In this document: positions 1 to 9,400 of the stretch, in pieces | Position numbering within the stretch: the stretch's first letter is position 1 | How the letters are laid out: each line of letters begins with the position of its first letter | NCBI GenBank assembly: GCA_943787435.1 | Contig: CALSMK010000028.1 | Coordinates: 1 to 64,000, forward strand | From: an uncultured Flavobacteriales bacterium | GTDB taxonomy: Bacteria > Bacteroidota > Bacteroidia > Flavobacteriales_D > Sanyastnellaceae | Length of the DNA stretch: 64,000 nucleotides | Direction of reading: 5' to 3' | The notes under the pieces: generated by a model | What the model was told of the DNA's origin: nothing | Seen by the model: the letters and a program-made list of their open reading frames with translations, nothing else | Database searches by the model: none | Made by a program: the position numbers and the translations under genes

Positions 1-42
1 TACATCGGTTCCCATGGGCGCAAAATAGCGACTCCACCCCGC

Positions 43-50
43 TACTTTTG
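43..50 (+). promoter_or_regulatory. -7 promoter box for uup
   Basis: TACTTTTG matches the Bacteroidota consensus TAnnTTTG exactly and ends only 4 bases before the ATG at 55. In this phylum the start of transcription lies a few bases after the box, so the transcript probably starts at or next to the start codon. The -33 region cannot be judged because the window begins 42 bases upstream. Confidence 0.55.
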
Positions 51-54
51 CCCC

Positions 55-1950
55 ATGGCAGGTGGCAATGTGCTCTCGGTAGAAGGGCTGACTAAGCGGT
101 TTGGAGAGCGGCTCATTTTTGAAGACCTGCATTTTGGCTTGGACCAAGGTCAAAAGGCCGCTTTGGTCGCCCGCAATGGCACCGGAAAGAGCACACTCAT
201 GAAGGTGCTTTTGGGCGTGGAGGGGGCTGACGCAGGCAAAGTCACGTTCAGTGGAAAAGCCAAAATCGCTCACCTTTCGCAGGAGCATGGCCTGGACCTG
301 GACCGGACCATTTTGGACAACCTTTTTCACGCCGACAACGCGGCCATGCGGGCCATCCGGAATTACGAAGAAGCCACCAAAGGTGACGATGCAGAAGCAT
401 TGCAGAAGGCTTACGACGACATGGACAGGGCCGATGCTTGGAGCTATGAAGCCCAGGCCAAGGAAGTTTTGGGGAAACTCGGACTTCACGAAACCGACCG
501 GTTTGTCGACAAGCTCAGTGGCGGAGAAAAGCGGCGCGTGGCCTTGGCCAAGTGTCTGATTGAGCAACCCGACTTGCTCTTGCTTGACGAGCCCACCAAC
601 CACTTGGACTTGGGCATGATCGAGTGGCTTGAAGGCTTTTTGGCCCAGTCCAAAACCACCCTTCTGATGGTCACACACGACCGATTTTTCTTGGAAGTGG
701 TGTGCGACACCATCTTCGAACTCGACAGCTTTGGCCTGCACAAGTACCCGGGCAACTGGAGCTCGTTTTTGGAGAAAAAGAGCGAGCGATCTGCCAATGA
801 ACACGCCCAACGGGACCGGGCTCGGTCGATCATGCGAAGGGAACTCGAATGGGTCAGGGCCACGCCACAAGCCCGCACAGGCAAAAGCAAATCAAGGCTG
901 GACGCCTTTCAAGACCTCAAATCCAGAGCAGGAGTGCGGCTGGAAGAAGATGAAGTCCGACTGGAGCTGGACCCAGCGCGGCTGGGGGGCAAAATTTTGG
1001 AGATGCACAAGGTGCGCAAGTCCTATGGCGAGAGGGTCATCCTGAATGGCTGGACCTACCACTTCAAACCCGGCGAACGTGTGGGGTTGGTCGGAGACAA
1101 TGGCGCAGGAAAGAGCACGCTCATTCGCCTGATGACAGCCGAAGACCAACCCGATGGCGGCAAGGTTGTGCTGGGAGACACTGTGGTGTTTGGACATTTT
1201 AGCCAAGAACCTCCTCAGTTCGACGAAGGCATGAAGGTCATAGAAGCCCTGAATGAAATCGCCGACTTCATGCCCTTGAAAAAGGGACGCAAACTGTCTG
1301 CAGGACAGCTGCTTGAGCGGTTCTTGTTCCCGAGAAACCGGCAACACGACTTCATCCACAAGCTCAGCGGAGGCGAACGCAAAAGGCTGCATTTGCTTCG
1401 GGTCCTCATGGCCAACCCCAACTTCTTGGTGTTCGACGAGCCGACCAATGACCTGGACGTTTTCACGCTGGGCATTCTGGAAGAGTTTCTCTTGGACTTT
1501 CCCGGTTGTCTGCTTTTGGTGAGCCATGACCGCTACTTCATGGACAAGCTGGTGGACCATGTTTTTGTGTTGGACGGAAACGGAGGCGTGCGTGACTTCC
1601 CTGGCAACTACACGCAATTCCGCACTGCGGCTGACGCCGAAGAAAAAGCCGAAGCCAACCTGAAGGCCGCGCAAGCCAAGGAAGAGGCAGCAAAAAAAGC
1701 CGCCTTAGGCCCGGCGGCCCCGAAAGGAGATTACAGCCAAAGGCTGAGCTACAATGAAAAGCGGGAGTACAACGGCCTTGAGGAGGTGATTGCTCAATTG
1801 GAATCCGACAAGTCAGCATTGGAGGCAGAAATGGCCTCTCCCAATTTGGGACATGAAGACATGGCCAAGCTGGCCGTTCAACTGGGCAAGGTCACAGACG
1901 ACATTGAAGCCAAAACCGAGCGCTGGATCGAACTCGACGAACGGGCTTGA
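55..1950 (+). CDS. uup: ABC-F family ATPase, Uup type
   Basis: A soluble ATPase of 631 aa with two ABC domains in one chain and no membrane segments, as in the ABC-F family (ribosome-associated factors and Uup). Domain 1 has Walker A ARNGTGKST at residues 39-47, signature LSGGE at 154-158 and Walker B LLLLDEPTNHLD at 174-185. Domain 2 has GDNGAGKST near residue 350, then LSGGERKR and FLVFDEPTNDLD. A charged Ala/Lys linker leads into a C-terminal coiled coil of about 75 residues, the DNA-binding hairpin typical of Uup rather than EttA. Uup is linked to precise excision of transposons and to ribosome or replication stress in other bacteria; the exact role here is inferred. The ATG at 55 is preceded by a -7 box. 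It runs towards paaE on the other strand, with a 14-base gap. Confidence 0.93.
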   Translation: MAGGNVLSVEGLTKRFGERLIFEDLHFGLDQGQKAALVARNGTGKSTLMKVLLGVEGADAGKVTFSGKAKIAHLSQEHGLDLDRTILDNLFHADNAAMRAIRNYEEATKGDDAEALQKAYDDMDRADAWSYEAQAKEVLGKLGLHETDRFVDKLSGGEKRRVALAKCLIEQPDLLLLDEPTNHLDLGMIEWLEGFLAQSKTTLLMVTHDRFFLEVVCDTIFELDSFGLHKYPGNWSSFLEKKSERSANEHAQRDRARSIMRRELEWVRATPQARTGKSKSRLDAFQDLKSRAGVRLEEDEVRLELDPARLGGKILEMHKVRKSYGERVILNGWTYHFKPGERVGLVGDNGAGKSTLIRLMTAEDQPDGGKVVLGDTVVFGHFSQEPPQFDEGMKVIEALNEIADFMPLKKGRKLSAGQLLERFLFPRNRQHDFIHKLSGGERKRLHLLRVLMANPNFLVFDEPTNDLDVFTLGILEEFLLDFPGCLLLVSHDRYFMDKLVDHVFVLDGNGGVRDFPGNYTQFRTAADAEEKAEANLKAAQAKEEAAKKAALGPAAPKGDYSQRLSYNEKREYNGLEEVIAQLESDKSALEAEMASPNLGHEDMAKLAVQLGKVTDDIEAKTERWIELDERA

Positions 1951-1964
1951 TCCTCAAATACCGC

Positions 1965-3053
1965 CTATTGCTGGTCGAAATCCAAGACAAACCGGCCGTC
2001 CTTGGACTTGGGCTTGGTCTGGCAGGCGAGCACAAATCCCTGCTCCACCTCCCCTGGCTCCAAGGCGTAATTCACTTCCATCACACCTTCGCCTTCCGTC
2101 ACCAGCGCCCTGCACGTGCAACAAACGCCACCGCAGCAGCTGTAGGGCAGGTCGATTCCCGCATCCAAACCTGCGTCGAGGATGGTCTTGCTGCCGTCGT
2201 AATCCAGTTTGTGTGTGGACCCATCGATGATGACAAAAACTTCGGAGCCTTCAGCTGCACCGGACTCTTGGGCAGGCGAGACATCCTCTGATGAAGCGGC
2301 AGGTTTGGCCGTGGGAGACGTGAACAACTCGAAGTGAATCCGGGAACCTTCCATGCCAGCTGCCGCCATCCGATCGCGAACGGCCATGATCATGGCCTCC
2401 GGACCACATGCGAACACCTCATCCACATCAGAGACGTTCAACAACGAGGCACAAACCGCATCCACCTTGTCCGCATCCATTCTTCCGCCATAAAGCGGCA
2501 CATCCACCGGCTCACGCGTGAAGAAGTGGAACACCCGAAGTCGGTCCATGTATCGGTCCTTCAAATCATCCAGCTCTGTCTTGAAAATCACACTGGATTG
2601 TTCCTTGTTGGTGTAGAACAATGAAAACCGGCTGTTGGGCTCAGTGGCCAAAACCGTCTTTACATGAGACAAGATGGGCGTGATGCCAGAACCTGCCGCA
2701 AATCCGACGTAATGCTTCGCCTGATCCTCGGCCAACTGGGTGAAAAATCTGCCATTGGGGGGCATGGTCTTCAGCACATCCCCCGCTTTGAGGGACACAT
2801 TGGCCCACGTGCTGAACCGGCCTTCAGGCACTTGCTTGATGGCGACACGCAACTCCTCTCCTACGCCAGAACAAATGCTGTAACTGCGACGTACAGGGTC
2901 TCCATTAATCTCCTGATCAAAAGTGAGATACTGACCTTGAGTAAAAGCAAAGGTTTCAGACAAATCCGATGGAACATCCAAGACAATGGACACACAATCG
3001 GACGTTTCTCGGCGCACTTCAGACACCTGGAGGTTGTGGAATCGGTCAGACAT
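1965..3053 (-). CDS. paaE: Phenylacetyl-CoA epoxidase reductase subunit PaaE
   Basis: About 362 aa from the ATG at 3053 (an in-frame start at 3095 adds 14 unconserved residues). It passes electrons from NADPH through FAD and a 2Fe-2S centre to the di-iron oxygenase PaaA-PaaC, which epoxidises the ring of phenylacetyl-CoA. The N-terminal half is a ferredoxin-reductase fold with the FAD motif RRSYSICS and the nucleotide-binding motifs GSGITPILS and ACGPEAM. A Pro/Ala/Ser linker follows, then a plant-type ferredoxin domain with clustered cysteines (PYSCCGGVCCTC) and the last ligand in LACQT. In many bacteria paaE follows paaD in one operon. Here it is divergent from paaABCD across a 93-base spacer that contains an inverted repeat and the paaA promoter. 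Confidence 0.93.
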   Translation of the reverse strand: MSDRFHNLQVSEVRRETSDCVSIVLDVPSDLSETFAFTQGQYLTFDQEINGDPVRRSYSICSGVGEELRVAIKQVPEGRFSTWANVSLKAGDVLKTMPPNGRFFTQLAEDQAKHYVGFAAGSGITPILSHVKTVLATEPNSRFSLFYTNKEQSSVIFKTELDDLKDRYMDRLRVFHFFTREPVDVPLYGGRMDADKVDAVCASLLNVSDVDEVFACGPEAMIMAVRDRMAAAGMEGSRIHFELFTSPTAKPAASSEDVSPAQESGAAEGSEVFVIIDGSTHKLDYDGSKTILDAGLDAGIDLPYSCCGGVCCTCRALVTEGEGVMEVNYALEPGEVEQGFVLACQTKPKSKDGRFVLDFDQQ

Positions 3054-3084
3054 GAATGGCGAATTTCGGCATGAAAGATTTGAC

Positions 3085-3118
3085 GAGAGAACCAACGATG
3101 CCCCCTGTCGGTTCTCTC
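3085..3118. promoter_or_regulatory. Candidate operator between paaE and paaA
   Basis: A perfect 9-base inverted repeat, GAGAGAACC at 3085-3093 and GGTTCTCTC at 3110-3118, with a 16-base spacer. It is 31 bases upstream of the paaE start and 14 bases upstream of the paaA -7 box, so one bound protein could control both directions. Phenylacetate genes are commonly repressed by PaaR/PaaX-type regulators responding to phenylacetyl-CoA, but no such regulator gene is in the window, so the binding protein is unknown. Confidence 0.45.
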
Positions 3119-3132
3119 CACCTCCACCATTG

Positions 3133-3140
3133 TATTTTTG
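3133..3140 (+). promoter_or_regulatory. -7 promoter box for paaABCD
   Basis: TATTTTTG fits TAnnTTTG fully and ends 6 bases before the paaA ATG. The spacing suggests a leaderless or nearly leaderless operon transcript. No convincing -33 TTTG is visible at the usual distance, in line with control by an activator or by the nearby inverted repeat. Confidence 0.55.
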
Positions 3141-3146
3141 TGAAGC

Positions 3147-4099
3147 ATGGAAATGGACCTATTGCAACGATTCGAGGCATACGTGGCCTCCGAAAAAAAG
3201 ATTGAGCCGAAGGATTGGATGCCGGACGCCTACCGAAAAACGCTGGTTCGCCAAATCAGCCAGCATGCCCATTCTGAAATTGTGGGGATGTTGCCAGAAG
3301 GAAACTGGATCAGTCGCGCCCCCAGCCTCAAACGCAAAGCCATCCTGATGGCCAAAGTTCAAGATGAAGCCGGGCATGGATTGTACCTGTACAGTGCTTG
3401 TGAGACGCTTGGTGTGGAACGCGACGACCTTTTTCGGGACCTGCACATTGGCAAAGCCAAGTACAGCAGCATCTTCAACTACCCCACCCTGAATTGGGCC
3501 GACATCGGGGCTGTGGGATGGTTGGTGGATGGCGCCGCCATCATGAACCAAGTCCCTTTTGCAAATGCAGTTATGGTCCTTATGCGAGGGCCATGGTCCG
3601 CGTGTGCAAGGAGGAGAGCTTTCATCAACGTCAGGGATTTCAGATCATGATGACGTTGGCACAGGGCACAGAAGACCAAAAAGCCATGGCGCAAGACGCC
3701 TTGAACCGCTGGTGGTGGCCCTCGATCATGATGTTTGGCCCTCCAGACGACAACAGCCCCAACAGCGCCCAATCCATGGCGTGGAACATCAAGCGTTTCT
3801 CCAACGATGAGCTGAGGCAAAAGTTCATCGACCTCACCGTACCCCAAGCCGAGTTGATTGGGTTGACCATTCCCGATGCGGACCTCAAATGGAACCAGGA
3901 GACTGGCCATTATGAGCACGGCCCCATCGATTGGGACGAATTCAACAACGTCATTGCCGGTCACGGCCCTTGCAACAAAGAGCGCCTTGCAGCGCGAAAC
4001 AAAGCGTGGGACGATGGTGCTTGGGTGCGAGAAGCTGCCGCCGCCCATGCTGAAAAGCGGGCGCAACGAAAGGCCTCTGAAGAATCAGCCGCCGCTTAA
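3147..4099 (+). CDS. paaA: Phenylacetyl-CoA 1,2-epoxidase catalytic subunit PaaA (one frameshift)
   Basis: The catalytic di-iron subunit of the PaaABCE epoxidase. The protein follows E. coli PaaA closely: [13 protein letters not shown] near the start, [16 protein letters not shown], the metal-binding helix [35 protein letters not shown], then [26 protein letters not shown] and a charged C-terminal tail. The reading frame breaks once at the T run 3557-3560: one more T restores [14 protein letters not shown], exactly as in the family. Bridged length is 317 aa, normal for PaaA. The break looks like a sequencing error rather than a lesion because both sides are perfectly conserved. It is the first gene of a tight operon with paaB, paaC and paaD. 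Confidence 0.92.
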
Positions 4100-4110
4100 C
4101 CCCCTTTTTC

Positions 4111-4398
4111 GTGGAAAAGAAACATTGGCCCCTTTGGGAAATCTTCATTCGCAGTCGGCAAGGGCTCTCCCACCGACATGTGGGAAGCCTGCATGCTGCT
4201 GATGCCGAAATGGCATTGGAGAACGCCAGAGATGTGTATACCCGCCGACAAGAGGGTGCGAGCATCTGGGTGGTCCCTGCCGATCGCATCACGGCTTCTT
4301 CGCCGGACGAGAAGGACCTCCTTTTTGATCCCGCTGACGACAAGGTTTACCGTCACCCCACCTTCTATGACCTCCCAGACGAGGTCAAGCACATGTGA
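4111..4398 (+). CDS. paaB: Phenylacetyl-CoA epoxidase subunit PaaB
   Basis: 95 aa, normal for PaaB. The opening WPLWEIFIRSRQGLSHRHVGSLHA is the family hallmark, followed by DAEMALENARDVYTRRQEG and a short acidic tail. PaaB has no catalytic site; it bridges PaaA-PaaC heterodimers and is needed for activity. The start is a GTG at 4111, 11 bases after paaA; no ATG lies upstream of the conserved opening. Its TGA overlaps the GTG start of paaC by four bases (GTGA), so translation is probably coupled. Confidence 0.92.
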   Translation: MEKKHWPLWEIFIRSRQGLSHRHVGSLHAADAEMALENARDVYTRRQEGASIWVVPADRITASSPDEKDLLFDPADDKVYRHPTFYDLPDEVKHM

Positions 4399-5156
4399 GC
4401 CTGCCCATGAGCCCTCGATTTGAATACCTGCTCCGCTTGGGCGATGACGCCCTCATTCTGGGACAGCAGCTTGGATTTTGGACGGGACACGGCCCTGTTC
4501 TCGAAGAAGACATTGCCCTGACCAACATTGGTCTGGACCAAATCGGACAAAGCAGAGCTTGGCTCTCCATGGCCGGCAAAGAGGAAGGCCAAGGAAGAGA
4601 CGAAGACAGGCTCGCCTTTCACCGGGACCAGCACGAATTCCGAAATGCGTTGCTCACAGAGCGGCCCAACGGGCACTTTGGAGACACCATTGCCCGCCAA
4701 TTCTTGTTTGACGCCTATGCGGTGCCTTTGCACGACGCCCTTTCCCGAAGCCGTGACCCCGAAATCGCAGCCATTGCCAAAAAGTGCGCCAAGGAAAGTG
4801 CCTATCACTTGAAGCACAGCCGTGGCTGGATGGTCCGTTTGGGCGATGGAACTGAGGAGAGCCATGACAAAGTTCAACAAAGCTTAAATGACCTTCTTCC
4901 CTATGTGGGGGACTTGTTCGTGAGCGACGTTTCAACACAAACCGCTCAAGAAGAAGGATGGGGCGTGGACCTGGCCACCCTCCGACCACAATGGGAAGCC
5001 ACATTGGAGTCTGCACTCACAGAAAGCGGACTGAAACGCCCAAAAGCCACCCCTGAACAACTGGGTGGCCGCTTGGGTCGTCATACTGAACAACTTTCTT
5101 TCCTGCTCGCAGAAATGCAAGTTCTTCCCCGCACCCATCCAGAAGCCAAGTGGTGA
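4395..5156 (+). CDS. paaC: Phenylacetyl-CoA epoxidase structural subunit PaaC
   Basis: 253 aa. PaaC is a ferritin-like partner of PaaA that has lost the di-iron site and supports the complex. The sequence has the expected helices: LRLGDDALILGQQLGFW, EEDIALTNIGLDQIGQSRAW, the RQFLFDAYAVPLHDALSRS helix and KESAYHLKHSRGWMVRLGDG. The start is GTG at 4395 inside the paaB stop codon; an in-frame ATG at 4407 is an alternative that removes four residues. The 3' end overlaps the GTG start of paaD. Confidence 0.92.
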   Translation: MSLPMSPRFEYLLRLGDDALILGQQLGFWTGHGPVLEEDIALTNIGLDQIGQSRAWLSMAGKEEGQGRDEDRLAFHRDQHEFRNALLTERPNGHFGDTIARQFLFDAYAVPLHDALSRSRDPEIAAIAKKCAKESAYHLKHSRGWMVRLGDGTEESHDKVQQSLNDLLPYVGDLFVSDVSTQTAQEEGWGVDLATLRPQWEATLESALTESGLKRPKATPEQLGGRLGRHTEQLSFLLAEMQVLPRTHPEAKW

Positions 5157-5647
5157 AGCGCACCGCCGATCAATGGTGGCAATTGCTGCAGGCCGTTCCC
5201 GATCCAGAAATACCGGTGCTGAACGTGGTGGAGATGGGCATCGTTCGAGAAGTCGTTCCAGATCAGAGCCGGGTATTGATCAAAATCACACCCACCTACA
5301 TGGGGTGCCCCGCAATGGATGCCATTTCCGATGACATTCAGGAGAAACTTCGCGAGCCCGCCCAACAAGAGGGACTTTCGGTGGACGTTGAATTGGTCTA
5401 TGCCCCGGCCTGGACCACAGACTGGCTCACCGAAGGGGCTCAGAAAAAGCTCGAAGACTACGGCATTGCGCCCCCAGGAAAAACAGCAGACAAGCGCACA
5501 TTGCAAGGCGAAGCCCCCATGGTTCGATGTCCGCGTTGCAAAGCTTCCAACACCGAAATGGTGAGCCTATTCGGGTCTACGGCATGCAAGGCACATTACC
5601 GTTGCAACGCCTGCTCCGAGCCCTTCGATCACTTCAAGTGCATCTAG
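5150..5647 (+). CDS. paaD: Phenylacetate-CoA oxygenase maturation protein PaaD (PaaJ)
   Basis: 165 aa. It has an N-terminal DUF59/MIP18 domain (VPDPEIPVLNVVEMGIVREV, TPTYMGCPAMDAI) and a C-terminal zinc ribbon with cysteine pairs CPRC and CNAC plus a terminal C. The DUF59 family helps assemble Fe-S or iron centres; PaaD is required for active epoxidase but is not part of the purified complex. GTG at 5150 or 5153 could start it; both lie in the last codons of paaC. It closes the paaABCD operon. No clear terminator hairpin follows in the 88 bases before the next gene. Confidence 0.9.
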   Translation: MVKRTADQWWQLLQAVPDPEIPVLNVVEMGIVREVVPDQSRVLIKITPTYMGCPAMDAISDDIQEKLREPAQQEGLSVDVELVYAPAWTTDWLTEGAQKKLEDYGIAPPGKTADKRTLQGEAPMVRCPRCKASNTEMVSLFGSTACKAHYRCNACSEPFDHFKCI

Positions 5648-5724
5648 GAAACTCTACCCCGTTGAATCGCGGACATGTAGGATAACACTTACAAACTTTC
5701 GTTCGCAAAGCAAAGGGCAGAAAT

Positions 5725-5732
5725 TATCTTTA
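5725..5732 (+). promoter_or_regulatory. -7-like promoter box for the pentapeptide protein
   Basis: TATCTTTA matches TAnnTTTG at all positions but the last and ends 3 bases before the ATG at 5736, the same close placement as at uup, paaA, bamD and the TPR gene. Confidence 0.4.
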
Positions 5733-5735
5733 ATC

Positions 5736-6443
5736 ATGCGGGCGGTTGTGTTTTTTCTCTTCCTCTTCTTTTTTGGGAGTTTACACGCCCAGATTGTGTA
5801 CCCATTCAATCCGGACAGCAATTCAGACAGCCTCATCGGCTCTGCAGACCTCATCGATGTGCTGTCCAGTTTTGGCACCATGTTCGAAGCTGAATCCATC
5901 ACTTTAGACGAGCAACCGTTGGAAGCACTGCTGTCCACACTCATAGCAGAAATCAACGAGCTTCAAGGTCAAGTGGCTGCATTGGAAGCTGAGTCTCTCA
6001 ATGCAGACAGCGTCCTCGCCTTGACCTGGGGCAAGGATTTCAGCGGCTTGGACCTCCAAGAATTTAATTTCCAAGAAGCAAGCTTAGCCTATGCCAACTT
6101 CACACAAACCAATCTATCGGGCAGCAACTTATTCGAAGCAGATTGCTTTAAGTCTGAATTCAACATGTGCAACTTGACCGGTGCAAACTTGGCTACCGCC
6201 AATATGTTTGACTCCCAAATGTTGGGTGCAAACTTGAGCAATGCCGACTGCAAATTGGTCTACTTCGGATACGCAGATTTGTCCGGGGCGACCGTGGAAG
6301 GCGCAGACTTCGAGGACAGCTATCTTCAAAACGCCACAATGACCTGTCTGGTCGGCTGTCCGATCAATCTACCCAGTCCGTACGCATGCATTCCTGATGA
6401 CACTTGTAGCGAACCAGACAGATTCAAGATTGAAGCCCAATAA
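5736..6443 (+). CDS. Secreted dockerin-like / coiled-coil / pentapeptide-repeat protein
   Basis: 235 aa with four visible parts. Residues 1-18 are a signal peptide (FFLFLFFFGSLHAQ). Residues 23-48 are one acidic loop FNPDSNSDSLIGSADLIDVL resembling a single dockerin/EF-hand repeat of the D-x-N-x-D-x-x-I-G-x-x-D-L type. Residues 58-88 form a Leu/Ala heptad-like coiled coil. Residues 101-200 are pentapeptide repeats of the A(N/D)LxX type, which fold as a right-handed beta-helix. Cysteines at 204, 208, 218 and 224 suggest disulphides and an extracellular site. The function is unknown. It faces giant gene A tail to tail with an 11-base gap. No enzyme motif is present, and a full dockerin (two loops) is not seen. 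Confidence 0.75.
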   Translation: MRAVVFFLFLFFFGSLHAQIVYPFNPDSNSDSLIGSADLIDVLSSFGTMFEAESITLDEQPLEALLSTLIAEINELQGQVAALEAESLNADSVLALTWGKDFSGLDLQEFNFQEASLAYANFTQTNLSGSNLFEADCFKSEFNMCNLTGANLATANMFDSQMLGANLSNADCKLVYFGYADLSGATVEGADFEDSYLQNATMTCLVGCPINLPSPYACIPDDTCSEPDRFKIEAQ

Positions 6444-6454
6444 GAAGGGCGCCT

Positions 6455-9400
6455 TTAGAATCCGGCAGACAAAACAGGGAAGCCCCATTGGCCAGCGTCT
6501 CCCGACACCCTCATGAGGTAGGTTCCTGCAGTCATGGGACGCTCAACGCGCTGCACATGACCAGCTTCCACCTGAAGGGTTTCTGACCACACTGTTCTGC
6601 CAGCGGCATCCGTCAGCTCCAATTGGGTCCAACCCAAATCTTCACCAAACACCAAGGCCCAGTGCTGTCCCTCTTCGCGAACCACAACAGGGGCCTCCAT
6701 CAGGCGCGCTTCGTTCCAGTTGACCACCAAGAAGGGAAGCTCCACGACGTCAGAACACAGGGCATTCCAAGCTTCCAATTCCACCACGTGTCCTCCGGCC
6801 AAGTCGACTGGGTAAAACAAAGGTTCATTTTCGCCCACCACTTCTCCATCGACCAACCAGCGGAATTCCTCCTCCCCTGTGCACATGGAGAAAGCCTCAA
6901 GGGCCGTTCCTCCAACGGGGTCCATCACAATCATGGGCGAGTAATCGGCATCGGCCGTGACGGTATGCACATCGTACAAGTCGACCACCACCGTTTCTTC
7001 GAAGCAGAGGTGCTCTATTTCCAGCGCATAGGTTCCTGGCTCAAGCCCCGTCAATTCCACTTCACCTCCGTGCTCGACATCACTCCACACCTCCTGGTTT
7101 CCCTGTCGCAAGCTGGTGTTGAAGTCGCCACTTCCGTAAATCTCAAACTCCAATTCTGCCACCCCTGCATTGCAAGCGGGGACATTCCAATCTAAACCGA
7201 GCAACTCGGGCTGAACACCTGGCTCAACCACAAAGTGACGGCGCTCCGTTCCACAACGGAGTTCAGGGCCAGCGACCACAAGTCCATAGGTTCCTGGGGC
7301 CAGGTTTTCGAACACTGCGGATCCTGTTGCACCCAGAACTTGAGCCAACACTTCATGTTCTTCATCGGTCAACAACACATTGGCTGAGCCTTCTGAGATG
7401 CCCACCTCCACGCGGCCGTCTTCAATCTCTGGACAGCTTGGCGCACGTGCTTGCACAACAGCGCTTGGAATCACCTCCAACATGAATCGACCTTCTTCTG
7501 CCTGATCAGATGGCAACGTGAAGGTCATTTGATCTCCAACACGGGACACCATGACTTCACCCGTCTCGGTGTCTGTGATGGTGACACAAACTTCTGCTTC
7601 ATCAGAGAAAGAGCTCACCCGCAAAGTGGTGGCCATTCCAGCCTTTGACTTCACAAACAAGGATGACGTCCCCATCATGGGCAATCCTTTTTTGATGAAC
7701 CTGTCGCTTTCTGACTCCACCGCCAATTGAGCGGCATTCACCGAGCTCGAGGACAAATGGCTCAGGTCGACACCTTCCACAGCCTGCTCACTGCCCCAAG
7801 GGCCAAACTTGACCACTGCGGTTTGAACGCCGTAGTCATTCTCGATTTCGAGGCCCAAGGTGGCCTCCCAAAGGTCATCTCCTTCGTTCCGAATGAACGC
7901 AGGCAAATCACCGGACACCACAATTGCACTGGCGGGAACCACCAACGAACCTGAGGATTGAGCGGCGTCAACAGCCACCCAAAAGGCTTGACCAGGCATG
8001 ATCAAATCGTCTGCGGTAGTGAAGGTCCCGTCCGCTGAACGGCGAACGAAGGCCTGAATTTGTGTGTCATACACCGCATACTGATCCTGCACATTGGTGC
8101 TGGCCGCCAAGATGGCCGTCCATGAAATGGGGGCTTGATATGGGTTTTGAACCAGGTTCCAGCCGGCATAAGAAGTACCTGTGGTCCGGGTCAAAGCGAA
8201 GGTCTTGCTGCTGCCCTCCGCATGGCTTCTGAGTTTTCCGGCAGAGGACATGGTTGGGCTTTGAGAACCTGCAAGGACAATCCAAGCTCCACCCAGCGTG
8301 TCCAGCGGAGTATTCAGCGATGCCGGCTCAATGAACTCGGCTTTGACCTCGTCCCAAAACAAAATCGAGCTGAATGAATTGGGCCATGCTGTGCCAGGGA
8401 AACCGGCCAAATAGAATCCAGAGATGCCATCCAAGTCCCCAACCGTCACACCGGTCATGGGGGAAGTAAACAGCGTGTAACCCGTGTAGGTCACCCCGTC
8501 GGAGTCTGGACCGATGTAGCGCTCAGAGGTCGCGTCCACCGCCTGAAGGGTTCCTGTGTGGTTGTCTTCCAAACTTGCGCCCGTAGAGATCATGTCCAAC
8601 ATGCCAGTCCCGCTGGCTGAAGAACCAAAGGTCAAAGCGTGTCCCTCCATGTCCACCACGCCTTGGGCGATTTTGAGAACACCGTCGATTTGAACGTCTG
8701 CAGCAAAGTCAACCCCAGCGCTTGCGATGTGCAAAGTGTCAAAGTGCACATCCGCACCTGAAACCACCTGAGCTGTTGATCCTGAAAGTTCAATCCGGCC
8801 AGCAATCGCGCTGCCATCGTCTATGGTGAGGTCTCCCTTGACCCTTAAAGTGTCGCCATTCTCCAAGGCCAACTCGGCCCCTTCACCAAAAGTGAAATCA
8901 TGAACTTCCACACTGGTCAAGTCCGAAGCCAATTCCATTTTGCCTTTCACCAAAAGACGTCCCGTGCCAGAAATGGTGCCGCCTTCAAGGTGGACATCTC
9001 CATTCACAGTCAACACCCCCCCTTCCATAATGAGCAGTTCAGCGCCCGCCTCCAACGTGAGCTCCCCAATGCTATATCCATTCGAAGGCACCGTGATTTT
9101 GCTGTTGGCAGAAATGACCGAGTGGCGGGTGCCATTTTCGGTCAATGCATGCGCATCGATGTACATGGAGGCGGAGCCACATGTATAACCAGCGGCACTG
9201 CAAGGCTTTCCAGCCCAAATGGCATCACCAAACTCACCGTCTTTGCGGCTGTAAGCTTTGCTCCAGTCATACTCACAAGTGCCATCATCACTCAAAGCGA
9301 TAAATCCATCGGATGGCGCGGCTTCATAATTGCTCGCGTCTGGGTCTGTACACCCGCGCTTCAACCCAGTCACCAAAACATCATCGAAGCCATAGGCCGA

